DNA of 64,000 nucleotides, taken from Blastocatellia bacterium UBA7656 (GTDB lineage: Bacteria; Acidobacteriota; Blastocatellia; UBA7656). Made by a program: the position numbers and the translations under genes. Position 1 is the first letter of the stretch. Each line of letters starts with the position of its first letter. The stretch spans positions 2,140 to 66,139 of the forward strand of contig DLHY01000069.1 of assembly GCA_002483445.1 (NCBI GenBank), written 5' to 3'. Under the pieces are notes generated by a model, which was not told the origin of the DNA, did not search any database, and worked only from the letters and a program-made list of their open reading frames with translations. Of the stretch, positions 1 to 8,796 are shown piece after piece.

Positions 1-815
1 GTCTGGGTGAGGTGAGTGTAGAGAGCAGTAGTCGATGGAGAAGCGTGACCGAGCCAGAGTTGAATGAGTCGAAGATTGACCCCTGCTTCGAGCAGGTGAG
101 TGGCCCAGGAGTGACGAAGCGTGTGAACCGATGCCAGCTTGTTGATGTGGCTCTGCTTGAGCGCGGCGCGGAAGGCGTCTTGAACGCTGCTCTTCGACAT
201 CGGCTCCGTAGCTTTCGAGAGGTCTCGGTGGTCGCGCCCTTCGGCAGGAAACAGAAGTAGTGGGTTGCGATGTGTAGCCCAGTAGTGGCGAAGGAGATCG
301 AGAGTGCGATCAGGCAGAGGAACATAGCGATCTTTTCCACCCTTGCCGAGACGAATGTGGAGCATCATCCTTGAGCTATCGATATCGGAGACGCGAAGGT
401 GAGTTCCCTCCTGAAGGCGCAGGCCGCAGGAGTAGATTGTGGTGAGGCATACTCGATAGCGAGGCAGGCGGACGAGGGAGAGAAGACGGCGGACTTCATC
501 GAGCGAGACGATGACGGGGAGTTTCTTCTCAGGGGCAGGGCGAACCAGAGAGAAAACCTTCCACTGGCGGTTGAGAGTGTGCTCGAAGAAGAACTTGATA
601 CCGCAAAGAGCGATGGTCGTCGAGGGACGAGACCATTTCTTGACATTGATAATGTAGAGGAAGTAGTCTCGGAGTTCCGATTCAGAGATCAAGTCAGGGG
701 ACTTGTTGAAGTGTTGGGCTAGTTGGCGGACAGCGCGGAGGTAGCATTCCTGAGTACGTTGGGAGTAGCCTTGAAGTTGAAGAGACTCGATCATTCTCTT
801 GCGAAGTTCGGTCAT
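1..815 (-). CDS. Tyrosine recombinase / phage-type integrase, 3' end beyond window
   Basis: DNA strand-exchange enzyme of the phage integrase (XerC/D-like) family. The frame opens at ATG 815-813 behind a strong ribosome site (AGGAGGTG, about 823-830) and stays open for 271 codons to the window edge, so the C-terminal end is missing. Residues 1-90 form a SAM-like core-binding domain (motif YSQRTQECYLRAVR at 17-30). The catalytic set is complete: Arg133 (CGLRLQE), Lys161 (GKGGKDR), His231 and Arg234 (HTLRH), His257 (LGH) and nucleophile Tyr266 (ALYTH). Size and sequence resemble the short integrases that accompany IS91-type elements and transposon-borne integrons; that assignment is inference. 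It marks the left part of the window as mobile. No attachment site can be defined here. Confidence 0.9.
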   Translation of the reverse strand, partial: MTELRKRMIESLQLQGYSQRTQECYLRAVRQLAQHFNKSPDLISESELRDYFLYIINVKKWSRPSTTIALCGIKFFFEHTLNRQWKVFSLVRPAPEKKLPVIVSLDEVRRLLSLVRLPRYRVCLTTIYSCGLRLQEGTHLRVSDIDSSRMMLHIRLGKGGKDRYVPLPDRTLDLLRHYWATHRNPLLLFPAEGRDHRDLSKATEPMSKSSVQDAFRAALKQSHINKLASVHTLRHSWATHLLEAGVNLRLIQLWLGHASPSTTALYTHLTQ

Positions 816-1046
816 GGTAACACCTCCTGAAAATAGATTTTGGGTACAGGAAGTATAGACCGATTGGCTGGGAGAGTGATCGAGTCAATCTGATAAGGGC
901 AGTTCCTATCTGCGCGGAGCGCTTAGTTCAACTTGCCGTTGCACCGTAGCCGCCGATTTGAATTTCTTATGCTTCGGCCAGTTCCCTGCGGCGGCACGGT
1001 GAACGCGGCGTCAGGCCGACACTCGAACCATAGTGAGACCGCCACG
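816..1046. other. Divergent intergenic region, integrase / PAP2
   Basis: This spacer holds the integrase ribosome site at its left end. I see no convincing -35/-10 pair, repeat or small gene in the rest. An in-frame extension of the PAP2 gene reaches back to 933 but lacks a hydrophobic start or a ribosome site. Confidence 0.4.
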
Positions 1047-1826
1047 ATGATACACGATTCGTCGACGAACACTTCCGATGGAATTCGCATCACATGGGGT
1101 GCGGTCAGGCAGACGCTAATACGTCCCTACCCGGTGACTGCTCCCATGATCCTCCTCGTGACCCTCGTCCCGTTCTATCTTGTCATCGCGGGACGAGCGC
1201 GGGGCAGTGCCGTACACATGCCCGAGATGGCGCTGGACCGGCTCCTGCCCCTTACACCAACCTGGGCGCTTGTCTACGGCGCGCTGTACGCCTTTCTCAT
1301 CGCGCTGCCGGTGTTCGTGGTTCAGCAGAAGGAGATGATCCGCCGCACCGTGTGGGCATACATCACTGTGTGGTCTGTGGCATACACGTGCTTCTTGCTC
1401 TATCCGACCGTTGCCCCACGTCCGGACACGGTGACGGGAGACGGCTTTGCCGTCTGGGGCCTGCGGTTCCTCTACGATGCCGATCCACCGTATAACTGCT
1501 TTCCATCCATCCACGTCGCGCACTCTTTCGTGTCCGCGCTGGCCTGCCATCGTGTGCATCGCATACTGGGACTTGTCACATTGTCGTGCGCCTCGCTCGT
1601 CGCTATCTCGACGCTGTTCACCAAGCAGCACTATGTTGCCGACGTGATCGTCGGAATATTCCTGGCCCTGGCGGCCAATGCGGTGTTCCTCCGCAACTAC
1701 TCTCGCACGAACATCCCCGAGGTCGACCGCCGCCTGGCACCAGTCCTTGCGCTCTGCGTGAGCGGAATCGTGGGCCTCGGCGTCGTCTGCTTTTGGGTGG
1801 CCTACCAACTGAAAGCGTGGGGGTGA
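1047..1826 (+). CDS. Phosphatase PAP2-family membrane protein
   Basis: Integral membrane phosphatase or phosphotransferase of the PAP2 superfamily, probably acting on a lipid phosphate or phospho-inositol-type substrate at the membrane. The protein is 259 aa with about six hydrophobic segments. The two conserved C-terminal motifs are present: CFPSIHVAHSF (Ser and His of the S-x-x-x-H type) and KQHYVADVIVG (His nucleophile and Asp, H-x-x-x-D type). The ATG at 1047 is preferred because it begins just before a short polar N-terminus and the first membrane helix; an in-frame start at 933 would add 38 non-conserved residues. The ribosome site is weak. Its position beside the integrase and away from other lipid genes suggests it may be cargo. 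The exact substrate cannot be told. Confidence 0.75.
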   Translation: MIHDSSTNTSDGIRITWGAVRQTLIRPYPVTAPMILLVTLVPFYLVIAGRARGSAVHMPEMALDRLLPLTPTWALVYGALYAFLIALPVFVVQQKEMIRRTVWAYITVWSVAYTCFLLYPTVAPRPDTVTGDGFAVWGLRFLYDADPPYNCFPSIHVAHSFVSALACHRVHRILGLVTLSCASLVAISTLFTKQHYVADVIVGIFLALAANAVFLRNYSRTNIPEVDRRLAPVLALCVSGIVGLGVVCFWVAYQLKAWG

Positions 1827-2126
1827 TGCGATGAATGGCCTAACCACCGCTTGCGGCTGAAGCGGTATGCGTTAGACAGCCGCCCGCGAAAGACTCGATG
1901 CGGCGATCAGGGAGATAGGCGAAGGCCGGAGAAGAAAGTCCGACGTGATTCAAAAGCGAATCTACTGCGAGAACATCATGATTTTTCATCCCAAACTCCC
2001 CTACTCCCACACTCCCACACTCCTACACTCTCCCAACCGGCGTTGACTCCCAGCCTTTGACCGAATAATCTCAACTTTGCGCGCAAGCGCATTCCCAGTG
2101 CATAAACGATCCCGGAGGAATCCATA
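1827..2126. other. 300-bp spacer with one arm of a short-word repeat
   Basis: No gene is visible. At 2002-2035 there are repeated CTCCCACA/CTCCTACA words like one arm of the palindromes seen elsewhere, but the complementary arm is absent within the spacer. A truncated palindrome here would fit a junction between the mobile left end and the resident chromosome (inference). The ribosome site of the next gene (CCGGAGGA, 2112-2119) closes the spacer. Confidence 0.5.
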
Positions 2127-3476
2127 ATGAAGCAGTGTTTTTCGTGGGCGAGGCGCGCGGCGGTTTTTTTTGCGCTCGCGGCTATGATCTCTTTATCAAC
2201 GGCTCCGGCAGCGCCGAAAGGCTCGAACTGGGCCGGATGGCGCGGCCCGGAAGGTCGAGGCGTTTCGGATGAAAAAAATCTCCCGACCGAATGGAGCGAG
2301 TCGAAAAACGTCCGATGGAAAACGCCCATACCCGGTCGCGGCTTTTCATCGCCCATCATCTGGGGCAATCGTGTTTTTCTCACCACCGCCATCGAAGGCG
2401 ATGTCATCCCCGGCCAGAAAGCCGTCGTTCATAACATCGGCGGTCAGGAGTTCAAACATCCCGACTGGGTTTCCTCAGACCGCAGTCATACCTTCAAAGT
2501 CTTATGCCTCGACAGCGAGACCGGAAAGCTGTTGTGGGAGAAAACTGCTTACGAAGGAAAGGTATTCGATCACCGACACCGCAAAAGTTCTTTTGCATCG
2601 CCGACGGCTGTCACTGATGGCCAAAGCGTCTACGCTTATTTCGGATCGGAAGGACTTTACAGCTACGACTTCAAGGGCAATCAGGTCTGGAAGGCTTCAT
2701 TGGGCGGCGTTCCGACGCTCGGCATGGGAGTAGGCACTTCACCCGTGCTTTATGAAAACCTGCTCATCATTCAATGCGATCAGGACGGAGGAGAAAATTC
2801 CTTCATAGCCGCGCTCGACAAAAAGACCGGCAAGGAAGTCTGGCGTCAGAAGCGACCGGTTCAGGTTAGCTGGTCCACTCCGGTCATCGCGCGAAGCGGT
2901 TCGCGCGCGGAACTCATAACGAACGGCAACGAGTGGATAATCTCTTACGATCCGGCGACGGGCAAAGAGTTGTGGCGATGCAAGGGAGTCGAGAGCAACG
3001 CCATTCATACGCCGCTCGTGGGCAATGATTTTGTGATCGTCTCTGCCGGTTATCCGGCAAAGCGCACCATCGCCATCAAACTCGGCGGCGAGGGCGATAT
3101 CACCGGCACGCCCAACTTGATGTGGAAGTATGAGAAGGGTACGGCTTATGTCGCTTCGCCAATACTCTACGGCGATTATCTTTATCTCGTGACCGACAAG
3201 GGCATACTCTCCTGCCTCGACCCTCGGACGGGCGAGGTGAAGTATGAGGGCGGGCGCGTACCCGTTCCGGCTTCGTTTATGGCATCGCCCGTCGCCTTCG
3301 AAGGCAACATACTGCTGCCGAGCGAAGACGGCGACACGTTCGTAGTGAAGGCCGGATTGAAGCATGAAATATTGCGGACGAACTCTCTGAGCGAGCCTGT
3401 CTACACGACGCCTTCGATAGCCGGAGGAAAGATATTCATCCGCGGAGAGAAAAATCTTTACTGCATCGGTCGATAG
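2127..3476 (+). CDS. Exported PQQ-like beta-propeller repeat protein
   Basis: Periplasmic or secreted beta-propeller of the PQQ-binding-like (BamB/quinoprotein-repeat) superfamily, 449 aa. A signal peptide occupies residues 1-28. The mature start carries the WRGP...LPTEW signature, followed by blade motifs of the form GKLLWEK, GNQVWKAS, GKEVWRQK and GKELWRC, each ending a W-type blade. No catalytic dehydrogenase residues or Cys-Cys disulfide pair typical of PQQ alcohol dehydrogenases are evident, so a structural or binding role is more likely than a quinoprotein enzyme. The start follows GGAGGA at a good distance. It is a tandem paralogue of the next gene; related propellers lie at 7294 and 54417. 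Function unknown. Confidence 0.85.
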   Translation: MKQCFSWARRAAVFFALAAMISLSTAPAAPKGSNWAGWRGPEGRGVSDEKNLPTEWSESKNVRWKTPIPGRGFSSPIIWGNRVFLTTAIEGDVIPGQKAVVHNIGGQEFKHPDWVSSDRSHTFKVLCLDSETGKLLWEKTAYEGKVFDHRHRKSSFASPTAVTDGQSVYAYFGSEGLYSYDFKGNQVWKASLGGVPTLGMGVGTSPVLYENLLIIQCDQDGGENSFIAALDKKTGKEVWRQKRPVQVSWSTPVIARSGSRAELITNGNEWIISYDPATGKELWRCKGVESNAIHTPLVGNDFVIVSAGYPAKRTIAIKLGGEGDITGTPNLMWKYEKGTAYVASPILYGDYLYLVTDKGILSCLDPRTGEVKYEGGRVPVPASFMASPVAFEGNILLPSEDGDTFVVKAGLKHEILRTNSLSEPVYTTPSIAGGKIFIRGEKNLYCIGR

Positions 3477-3585
3477 TCCAGAGAGTCCAGAGAGTCTTGA
3501 GAGTCCAGAGAGTCCAGAGAGTCTGAATCCCCGACTCCCAAGACTCGATAGACTCTCAAGACTCGATAGACTCGATAGACTCGTT
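3475..3585. repeat. Short-word palindrome (GAGAGTCCA / ACTCGATAG words)
   Basis: About five direct copies of GAGAGTCCA-like words (3477-3523) face repeated AGACTCTC/AGACTCGATAG words (3535-3583) across a short C-rich loop, so the whole can fold into an imperfect long hairpin. It begins at the stop codon of the upstream propeller gene and ends about 30 bp before the next ribosome site. Confidence 0.8.
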
Positions 3586-3622
3586 GGTGGGGATCTGAAT
3601 TTACTTTGCAGGAGGATTGGTG

Positions 3623-4966
3623 ATGAACAGACTCCTCCGCTTCAAATCGCTTTTCGCTCTGACGCTCATCTTTCTCGTTTCGATTTCATTTCAGGCTTCA
3701 GGCGATGACAGCGCCAACTGGCCGCAGTGGCGCGGCCCTTCGGGCAACGGCATCTCGAATGAAAAAAATCTGCCCTTAGAGTGGAGCGCGACTAAAAACA
3801 TTCGATGGAAAACTCGCATATCGGGGCGCGGTCATTCGTCGCCCATTGTGTGGGGCAATCGGATTTTTCTCACCACTTCAATCGAAGGCCAGGTAATCGA
3901 AGGCGCGGAAGCCGTGCGTCACATCTACAAAGGGCAGGAATATCGTCACCCCGACAGCACAGGAGCCACTAATGATCAAACGCTCAAGCTGCTGTGCATC
4001 GATTCCGATACGGGAAAGATACTGTGGGACAAACTTCTTTATCAGGGCAGCGTCTACGACAACAGGCATCGCAAAAATACCTACGCTTCGGCGACCTGCG
4101 CGACTGACGGCGTGAATGTTTATGTTTCATTCGAGGCCGAGGGCGTTTACTGCTACGACTTCAACGGCAAGAGGGTCTGGAAAAAATCTGTCGGCAGAAT
4201 CGCAAAAGGCGGGATGGGGCCGGGGACATCTCCAGTGCTTTTTGAAAACCTCGTCATACTTCAGTGCGATCAGGAATATGGCGAAGGCTCGTTCATAACG
4301 GCGCTCGACAAAACGACCGGCAAACAAGTTTGGAAAGTCGCACGCTCTCATCGCCGCAGTTGGGCTACGCCCTTGCTCGTTCGGGCGGGCGGGAGAATAG
4401 AGTTGATCGCATCTGGCGGCGAATCCGTAATCGCTTACGATCCGGCCACGGGCAAGGAACTCTGGCGGGCGGAGGGCGTCTCATCGTATGCGATTCCAAG
4501 CCCCGTAGCGGGCCACGACATGGTTTTCGTCAGCGCGGGCAGCGAAGACAAACGCGCGCTGGCCATAAGAACAGGCGATGTCGATGCGAAAAGCCGTATC
4601 GTCTGGAGGTACGAAAAGGGAACGGCTTATGTGCCTTCGCCGATTTTATACGGGGATCTTCTCTACCTGATGACCGATGGCGGCATCATCACATGCCTTG
4701 AAGCGAAAACGGGTCGCGTAGTTTACGAAGGCCGCCCGTCCGCGCCCGCATTGTTTTCAGCCTCTCCCGTGGCCTTCGACGGAAAGATTCTCGTCACAAG
4801 CGAAGACGGCGATACGTTGGTCATTCGCGCAGGCCCCAAGTTCGAAGTGCTTCAAACCAACTCGCTCAACGAGCCGATCTATGCTTCACCGGCTTTAGCC
4901 AACGGAAAAATTTTCATACGCGGCGACAAGCATCTCTATTGCATCGCCTCGGAAGCGCAGAAGTGA
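3623..4966 (+). CDS. Exported PQQ-like beta-propeller repeat protein (tandem paralogue)
   Basis: A second exported beta-propeller of 447 aa that aligns over its full length with the gene just upstream: the same WRGP start, the same ENLVILQCDQ region, GKQVWKV and GKELWRAEG blade motifs, and the same C-terminal IFIRGDKHLYCI end. The pair is therefore a tandem duplication. Signal peptide at residues 1-26. ATG 3623 is chosen over in-frame GTG 3620 and TTG 3617 because GGAGG at 3611-3615 is best spaced for it. The two genes are separated by a short-word palindrome, so they may be separate transcription units. No catalytic motif is recognised; probable role in binding or scaffolding outside the cytoplasm. 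Confidence 0.85.
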   Translation: MNRLLRFKSLFALTLIFLVSISFQASGDDSANWPQWRGPSGNGISNEKNLPLEWSATKNIRWKTRISGRGHSSPIVWGNRIFLTTSIEGQVIEGAEAVRHIYKGQEYRHPDSTGATNDQTLKLLCIDSDTGKILWDKLLYQGSVYDNRHRKNTYASATCATDGVNVYVSFEAEGVYCYDFNGKRVWKKSVGRIAKGGMGPGTSPVLFENLVILQCDQEYGEGSFITALDKTTGKQVWKVARSHRRSWATPLLVRAGGRIELIASGGESVIAYDPATGKELWRAEGVSSYAIPSPVAGHDMVFVSAGSEDKRALAIRTGDVDAKSRIVWRYEKGTAYVPSPILYGDLLYLMTDGGIITCLEAKTGRVVYEGRPSAPALFSASPVAFDGKILVTSEDGDTLVIRAGPKFEVLQTNSLNEPIYASPALANGKIFIRGDKHLYCIASEAQK

Positions 4967-4969
4967 GGG

Positions 4970-5016
4970 GCCAGAAGTCAGAAGTCAGAAGTCAGAAGTC
5001 AGAAGTCAGAAGAGGG
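4970..5016. repeat. Heptamer tandem array AGAAGTC, single arm
   Basis: About six perfect tandem copies of the 7-bp word AGAAGTC lie directly after the stop codon of the second propeller gene and run into the ribosome site of the Uma2 gene. Unlike most other loci there is no inverted arm. Confidence 0.9.
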
Positions 5017-5024
5017 GAAGGGCT

Positions 5025-5684
5025 ATGACGGCGTTGATCACAAACTACATCGATTTGATTGAGCGTCTGCCTGCGGGCGGGACCCTGATTTTGCCAGACG
5101 TTTCATGGGAAGAATACGAACAACTTCTCGCCGATCTCGGCGACAGCAACAGGTTCAGAGTGAACTACGGAGGCGGGAGGTTGAAAGTTATGAGTCCATC
5201 GTCCAGTCATGAAATGTTCAAAGAACTCATTCAAAACATTGCACTGATCGTTACCATGGAAACGGGGGTGGTTTTTGAAAGTCGCGGCTCGACCACTTTC
5301 CGACAGGAGCAATTCGAGCATGGCGCGGAGCCTGACACCTGTTTCTACATCGAGAACGCCTCGCGCATCATCGGGAAAGCTCGCATCGATCTCGACACCG
5401 ATCCGCCTCCTGATGTGATCGTCGAAATCGATATCTCGCACGACTCGACCAGCAAGCTCGATTTTTACGCCGCTTTGGGCGTGCCTGAGCTTTGGCGTTA
5501 CGACGAGCGACGAGCGAAGATTTATCACCTCATTGACCGAAATTATGTCGAGATGCCTGCAAGCCTAGCTCTTCCGCCGCTGACCGCCGATGCGCTAACT
5601 GGATTTCTGGAGCAGAGCAAAACCGAAGGGCAGAGCGCGGCCCTTCGCTCTTTTCGCGCGTGGCTGAACGAGACTCGATCCTGA
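5025..5684 (+). CDS. Uma2-family (DUF820) putative restriction-type endonuclease
   Basis: Small protein (219 aa) of the Uma2/DUF820 family, which has a PD-(D/E)xK nuclease fold; cellular role in the family is unproven. Visible core residues are EPDTCFYI (Asp of the first motif, near residue 101), PPDVIVEIDIS (Asp and Glu of the nuclease core, near 128-137), and the following STSKLDFYAALGVPELWRYD block, which carries the Lys and the G-V-x-E-x-W motif typical of the family. Length fits the usual 180-220 residues. ATG 5025 follows GAGGGGAAG. Uma2 genes are often multicopy and scattered in cyanobacteria and Acidobacteriota; nothing in the neighbours suggests a partner. Confidence 0.85.
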   Translation: MTALITNYIDLIERLPAGGTLILPDVSWEEYEQLLADLGDSNRFRVNYGGGRLKVMSPSSSHEMFKELIQNIALIVTMETGVVFESRGSTTFRQEQFEHGAEPDTCFYIENASRIIGKARIDLDTDPPPDVIVEIDISHDSTSKLDFYAALGVPELWRYDERRAKIYHLIDRNYVEMPASLALPPLTADALTGFLEQSKTEGQSAALRSFRAWLNETRS

Positions 5685-5787
5685 TCGCCTCGCTTCCCTC
5701 CATCCCCCATCCTCTATCCCCCATCTCCCAACTATTCGCCTTGCCCAAACCCGACGCAAACGATAAGGTGCTATCCTCTTAGTCGTT

Positions 5788-5853
5788 GGAGGTCAGAGGT
5801 CAGATGTTAGAAGGCTCGCTCCACTAACATCTAACATCCAACATCTAACATCA
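5788..5853. repeat. Short-word palindrome (GTCAGAT / CTAACATC words)
   Basis: GGTCAGAGGTCAGATGTTAG (5791-5810) is followed after about 13 bp by repeated CTAACATC words (5824-5852). The arms pair imperfectly. It lies between the Uma2 gene and the DUF1444-like gene. The same word set recurs at 7.1, 36.5, 49.2 and 60.5 kb. Confidence 0.8.
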
Positions 5854-5870
5854 TTCTTTGAGCGGCTTTT

Positions 5871-7076
5871 ATGGGGGTAATCAAAAAACTTCTAGGCAGG
5901 CCCGACCACGATGACTTTGCCCGTATGATGACCGACTTCCTGCGCGCAAGCGGCGAGGAACGCGAAATCCTCTACGACCGTGAAAGCTTCAAACTCATCA
6001 TCGGCGGCGAGGACAAAGTTCATTTCTGGCTGGGGAATGCTTACACTCAATATCTCGCCGCGCCGCGAAAAATGCGCCGCGCGGTGCTTGAGCGATTCTC
6101 CATCGTGCCGACTGCCAATGCCGAGATCGTCCCAGCCGCTTTCGCTGAGGCCTCAAGCGGGCTTCTGCCGCGTGTGCGCGACCTCGGCTATTACGCGATG
6201 ACGAAACTGCGATTCGAAGTCGAAGGACTCGATTACACCGAGCCGCCCTTCAAATCCTTCGCCAGTCATCTCGCCGTCGGGTTGGCTTACGACAGACCGG
6301 AATCGATTGTCGAAATCACGCGAGACGCGCTCGAAAAATGGGAGCGCGGTTTCGAAGAAGCTCTTGAGATAGCCCGCGACAATTTGTGGAATCTGAGCGG
6401 GGGAAAATTCGAGCAGATAGCTCCGGGCGTTTATCTCTCGCCCTGGCAGGATAATCACGACGCTTCGAGGCTCTATCTATACGACCTGCTTTGGCACCTC
6501 GACGTGAACGGCGAAATAGTCGCGGCAATACCGAATCGAGATACGCTTCTAGTCACAGGGTCGGAAAGCGCCGAAGGATTGCGTGTGATGGCCGCCATCT
6601 GCGAAGAGGTCGTGCAGCAGTCTCATCCCATCAGCGCCATCCCTGTAGTCCTTCGCGAAAAGCAGTGGGAGTCATTCACGCTCGACGTTGTTCATCCCAC
6701 CTTCGAGCCATTCAACAAACTTCGCATCTACGAAGAGGCGCGAGATTACGCCGAGCAGAAAAAATGGCTCGAAGCTCTCAACTCGAAGCGCGAAGAAGAC
6801 ATCTTCATCGCAAGCTACACCGTGCTTCAGGATAAAAAGAGCGGGGCGCTCCTGAGCTACAGCGTTTGGGTCGAAAATATCCTGACGCTACTGCCTGTGA
6901 CGGATGAAGTCGTCTTTATGCGCGATCAGAAAATAGTCGCCAAAGGAAAATGGGAAAAGGTGCGCGAGGTCGCAGGCAGCCTGATGTCGGCAGTCGATCT
7001 TTATCCGCGACGTTATCGTATCGACATGTTCCCAACCGAACAGCAGTTGAAGGAAATCGGGCTGTTCACAAAGTAA
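5871..7076 (+). CDS. DUF1444-like cytoplasmic protein
   Basis: A soluble 401-aa protein without signal peptide or membrane helix. The middle and C-terminal parts resemble the DUF1444 (YtpQ-type) family: a block reading LAVGLAYDRPESIVEI, then an ALEIARDNL helix, and the AIPNRDTLLVTG segment near residue 220-232. The C-terminal third continues with a domain containing LLPVTDEVVFM. Function of this family is unknown. The ATG at 5871 lies only about 18 bp after the upstream palindrome and has no clear ribosome site. It stands alone between two short-word palindromes. The family assignment rests on remembered motifs and is moderately sure. Confidence 0.6.
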   Translation: MGVIKKLLGRPDHDDFARMMTDFLRASGEEREILYDRESFKLIIGGEDKVHFWLGNAYTQYLAAPRKMRRAVLERFSIVPTANAEIVPAAFAEASSGLLPRVRDLGYYAMTKLRFEVEGLDYTEPPFKSFASHLAVGLAYDRPESIVEITRDALEKWERGFEEALEIARDNLWNLSGGKFEQIAPGVYLSPWQDNHDASRLYLYDLLWHLDVNGEIVAAIPNRDTLLVTGSESAEGLRVMAAICEEVVQQSHPISAIPVVLREKQWESFTLDVVHPTFEPFNKLRIYEEARDYAEQKKWLEALNSKREEDIFIASYTVLQDKKSGALLSYSVWVENILTLLPVTDEVVFMRDQKIVAKGKWEKVREVAGSLMSAVDLYPRRYRIDMFPTEQQLKEIGLFTK

Positions 7077-7081
7077 GGAGA

Positions 7082-7192
7082 AGATGTCAGAGGTTAGAGG
7101 TTAGATGTTAGTGAGTGAACAAGCTCTCTGTTGACATCACGCATCATTCCATGAAGACTGACATCTAGCATCTGACATCTAACATCTATTCA
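7082..7192. repeat. Short-word palindrome (GTCAGAGGTTAG / CATCTAACATC words)
   Basis: Direct words GTCAGAGGTTAGAGGTTAG (7086-7104) are matched by inverted CTAGCATCTGACATCTAAC (7167-7185) across an unusually long middle of about 60 bp. It follows closely on the stop codon of the DUF1444-like gene. Confidence 0.7.
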
Positions 7193-7293
7193 AGGCCAGT
7201 GACAATCGTGAGCTACGCCTTCGCGGGACGCACAGCGAAGGAGGAAAGGATAAAATCCATTCCAACAAATCTTCATTCAGGAGTTTCAACCGT

Positions 7294-8685
7294 ATGCAGT
7301 CTGTATGGCACGCTAAGATCGCTTTCATAATCATTGCCTCGATCCTGTTCGTGATCGGGTGCGCCAAGCCGTCGGATAACGAAGCTCATTACAACGACCT
7401 TGAGCGTCATCGCGCGCAGCAGAAACAATCAGCGCCGCCCGCGCCGGAATCGCCCGATTCGGCTCCTCCTGCGACAGCCAATGCGAATGTCTCGGCCCCC
7501 GCGACCGCGGCGGCAAAACCCGCTGGCGGGTACTGGACTGATTATCGCGGGGCGAGCCGCGACGGGCGTTATGACGAATCACGGATTCTCACCACCTGGC
7601 CACAGGGCGGTCTCAAGGCCGTCTGGCGTCAGCCCATAGGCGCAGGCTATGCCTCGTTCGTTGCCGCAAACGGACACGCCTTCACTATCGAGCAGCGCCG
7701 CTCTCAGGAAGTGGTCGCGGCTTATGATATTGCGACCGGGCTTGAAGTGTGGACTCACACATACAACGCCGATTTCAGGGAAGCGATGGGAGGCGACGGC
7801 CCGCGCGCAACTCCGACATGGCACGAAGGCAAAATTTATTCTCTCGGAGCTACGGGCGAGCTTCGCTGCCTCGACGCGAAGACCGGCAAGCTTGTATGGG
7901 GTAAAAATATTCTATCTGAAAATGGCGCGGAGAATCTTCAATGGGGCGTGTCGGGTTCGCCTCTCATAGTCGACGATAAAGTCATAGTGCTGCCCGGAGG
8001 CCGTGGAGGCAAATCGGTCGTCGCATATAACAAGCTCACAGGTCAGCCGGTCTGGAAATCGCTCGATGACCGTCAGGCTTATGTATCGCCGATGCTCGTC
8101 ACGCTTGCGGGCCGCCGTCAGATTCTCGTCGAGACAAGCACGCGCGTAGTCGGCCTTGAGGTTGCAGACGGCTCTCTGCTTTGGGAGTATCGCTGGGCTA
8201 CGGATATGGGGATAAACTGCTCGCAGCCGATAGTCGTCTCTCCGACGAGAGTTTTTCTTTCATCGGGCTATGGCAAAGGCGCGGCTCTGGTTGAAGTGAG
8301 TATGAGCAATGGCGGACTTTCAGCGCGCGCGCTATGGGAAAACAATTCGATGAGAAACAAGTTCAACAGTTCTGTCTTCTTCGAAGGCCACATCTACGGA
8401 CTCGATGAGGGCATACTGACCTGCGTCGATATCGAGACGGGGGCGCGCAAATGGAAAGAAGGGCGTTATGGGTACGGTCAGATGTTGCTGGCCGACGGGC
8501 ATTTGATAATACTGAGCGAGCAGGGCGAGCTTTCGCTCGTGCGGGCGACTCCCGAAAAATTCACTGAGGTGGCAAGGTTTGCGGCCATCGAAGGCAAGAC
8601 GTGGAATTATCCGGCGATAGTCGCGGGCAAACTTCTCGTCAGAAACGCAAACGAGATGGCCTGTTTCAACATTTCGGGCAGTTGA
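7294..8685 (+). CDS. PQQ-like beta-propeller lipoprotein
   Basis: Predicted lipoprotein of 463 aa. The N-terminus carries a lipobox ending in Cys23 (FVIGC), followed by a Pro/Ala/Ser-rich linker to about residue 75 and then a PQQ-like propeller starting YWTDYRGASRDGRYDE. Blade motifs include GLEVWTHTY, GKLVWGKN and GQPVWKS. The domain resembles BamB, the outer-membrane assembly lipoprotein, but the long disordered linker and the YRG(A)SRDG start are more like the large family of uncharacterised PQQ-repeat lipoproteins of Acidobacteriota and Planctomycetes. ATG 7294 follows CAGGAG. Probably anchored to a membrane with the propeller in the periplasm. Confidence 0.8.
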   Translation: MQSVWHAKIAFIIIASILFVIGCAKPSDNEAHYNDLERHRAQQKQSAPPAPESPDSAPPATANANVSAPATAAAKPAGGYWTDYRGASRDGRYDESRILTTWPQGGLKAVWRQPIGAGYASFVAANGHAFTIEQRRSQEVVAAYDIATGLEVWTHTYNADFREAMGGDGPRATPTWHEGKIYSLGATGELRCLDAKTGKLVWGKNILSENGAENLQWGVSGSPLIVDDKVIVLPGGRGGKSVVAYNKLTGQPVWKSLDDRQAYVSPMLVTLAGRRQILVETSTRVVGLEVADGSLLWEYRWATDMGINCSQPIVVSPTRVFLSSGYGKGAALVEVSMSNGGLSARALWENNSMRNKFNSSVFFEGHIYGLDEGILTCVDIETGARKWKEGRYGYGQMLLADGHLIILSEQGELSLVRATPEKFTEVARFAAIEGKTWNYPAIVAGKLLVRNANEMACFNISGS

Positions 8686-8707
8686 TGTATAAACACAAAT
8701 CCTTTTG

Positions 8708-8790
8708 CAAAGTCTGGAGTCTGGAGTCGAGAGTCTGGAGTCTGAAAGATTTCGACTCTCGACTCCAGACTCCAGACTCTCGACTCTCAA
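8708..8790. repeat. Short-word palindrome (GGAGTCT / AGACTCC words)
   Basis: Heptamer words GGAGTCT repeated with a GAGAGTCT variant form the left arm (8711-8740), and the inverted GACTCTCGACTCCAGACTCC words form the right arm (8751-8788). The loop is about 10 bp. The ribosome site of the next gene begins within a few bases of the right arm. Confidence 0.85.
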
Positions 8791-8796
8791 GGAAGA

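Noticed and set aside
4970..5016. CRISPR-like array
   Set aside because: The repeat unit is 7 bp in direct tandem without spacers; no cas genes are in the window.
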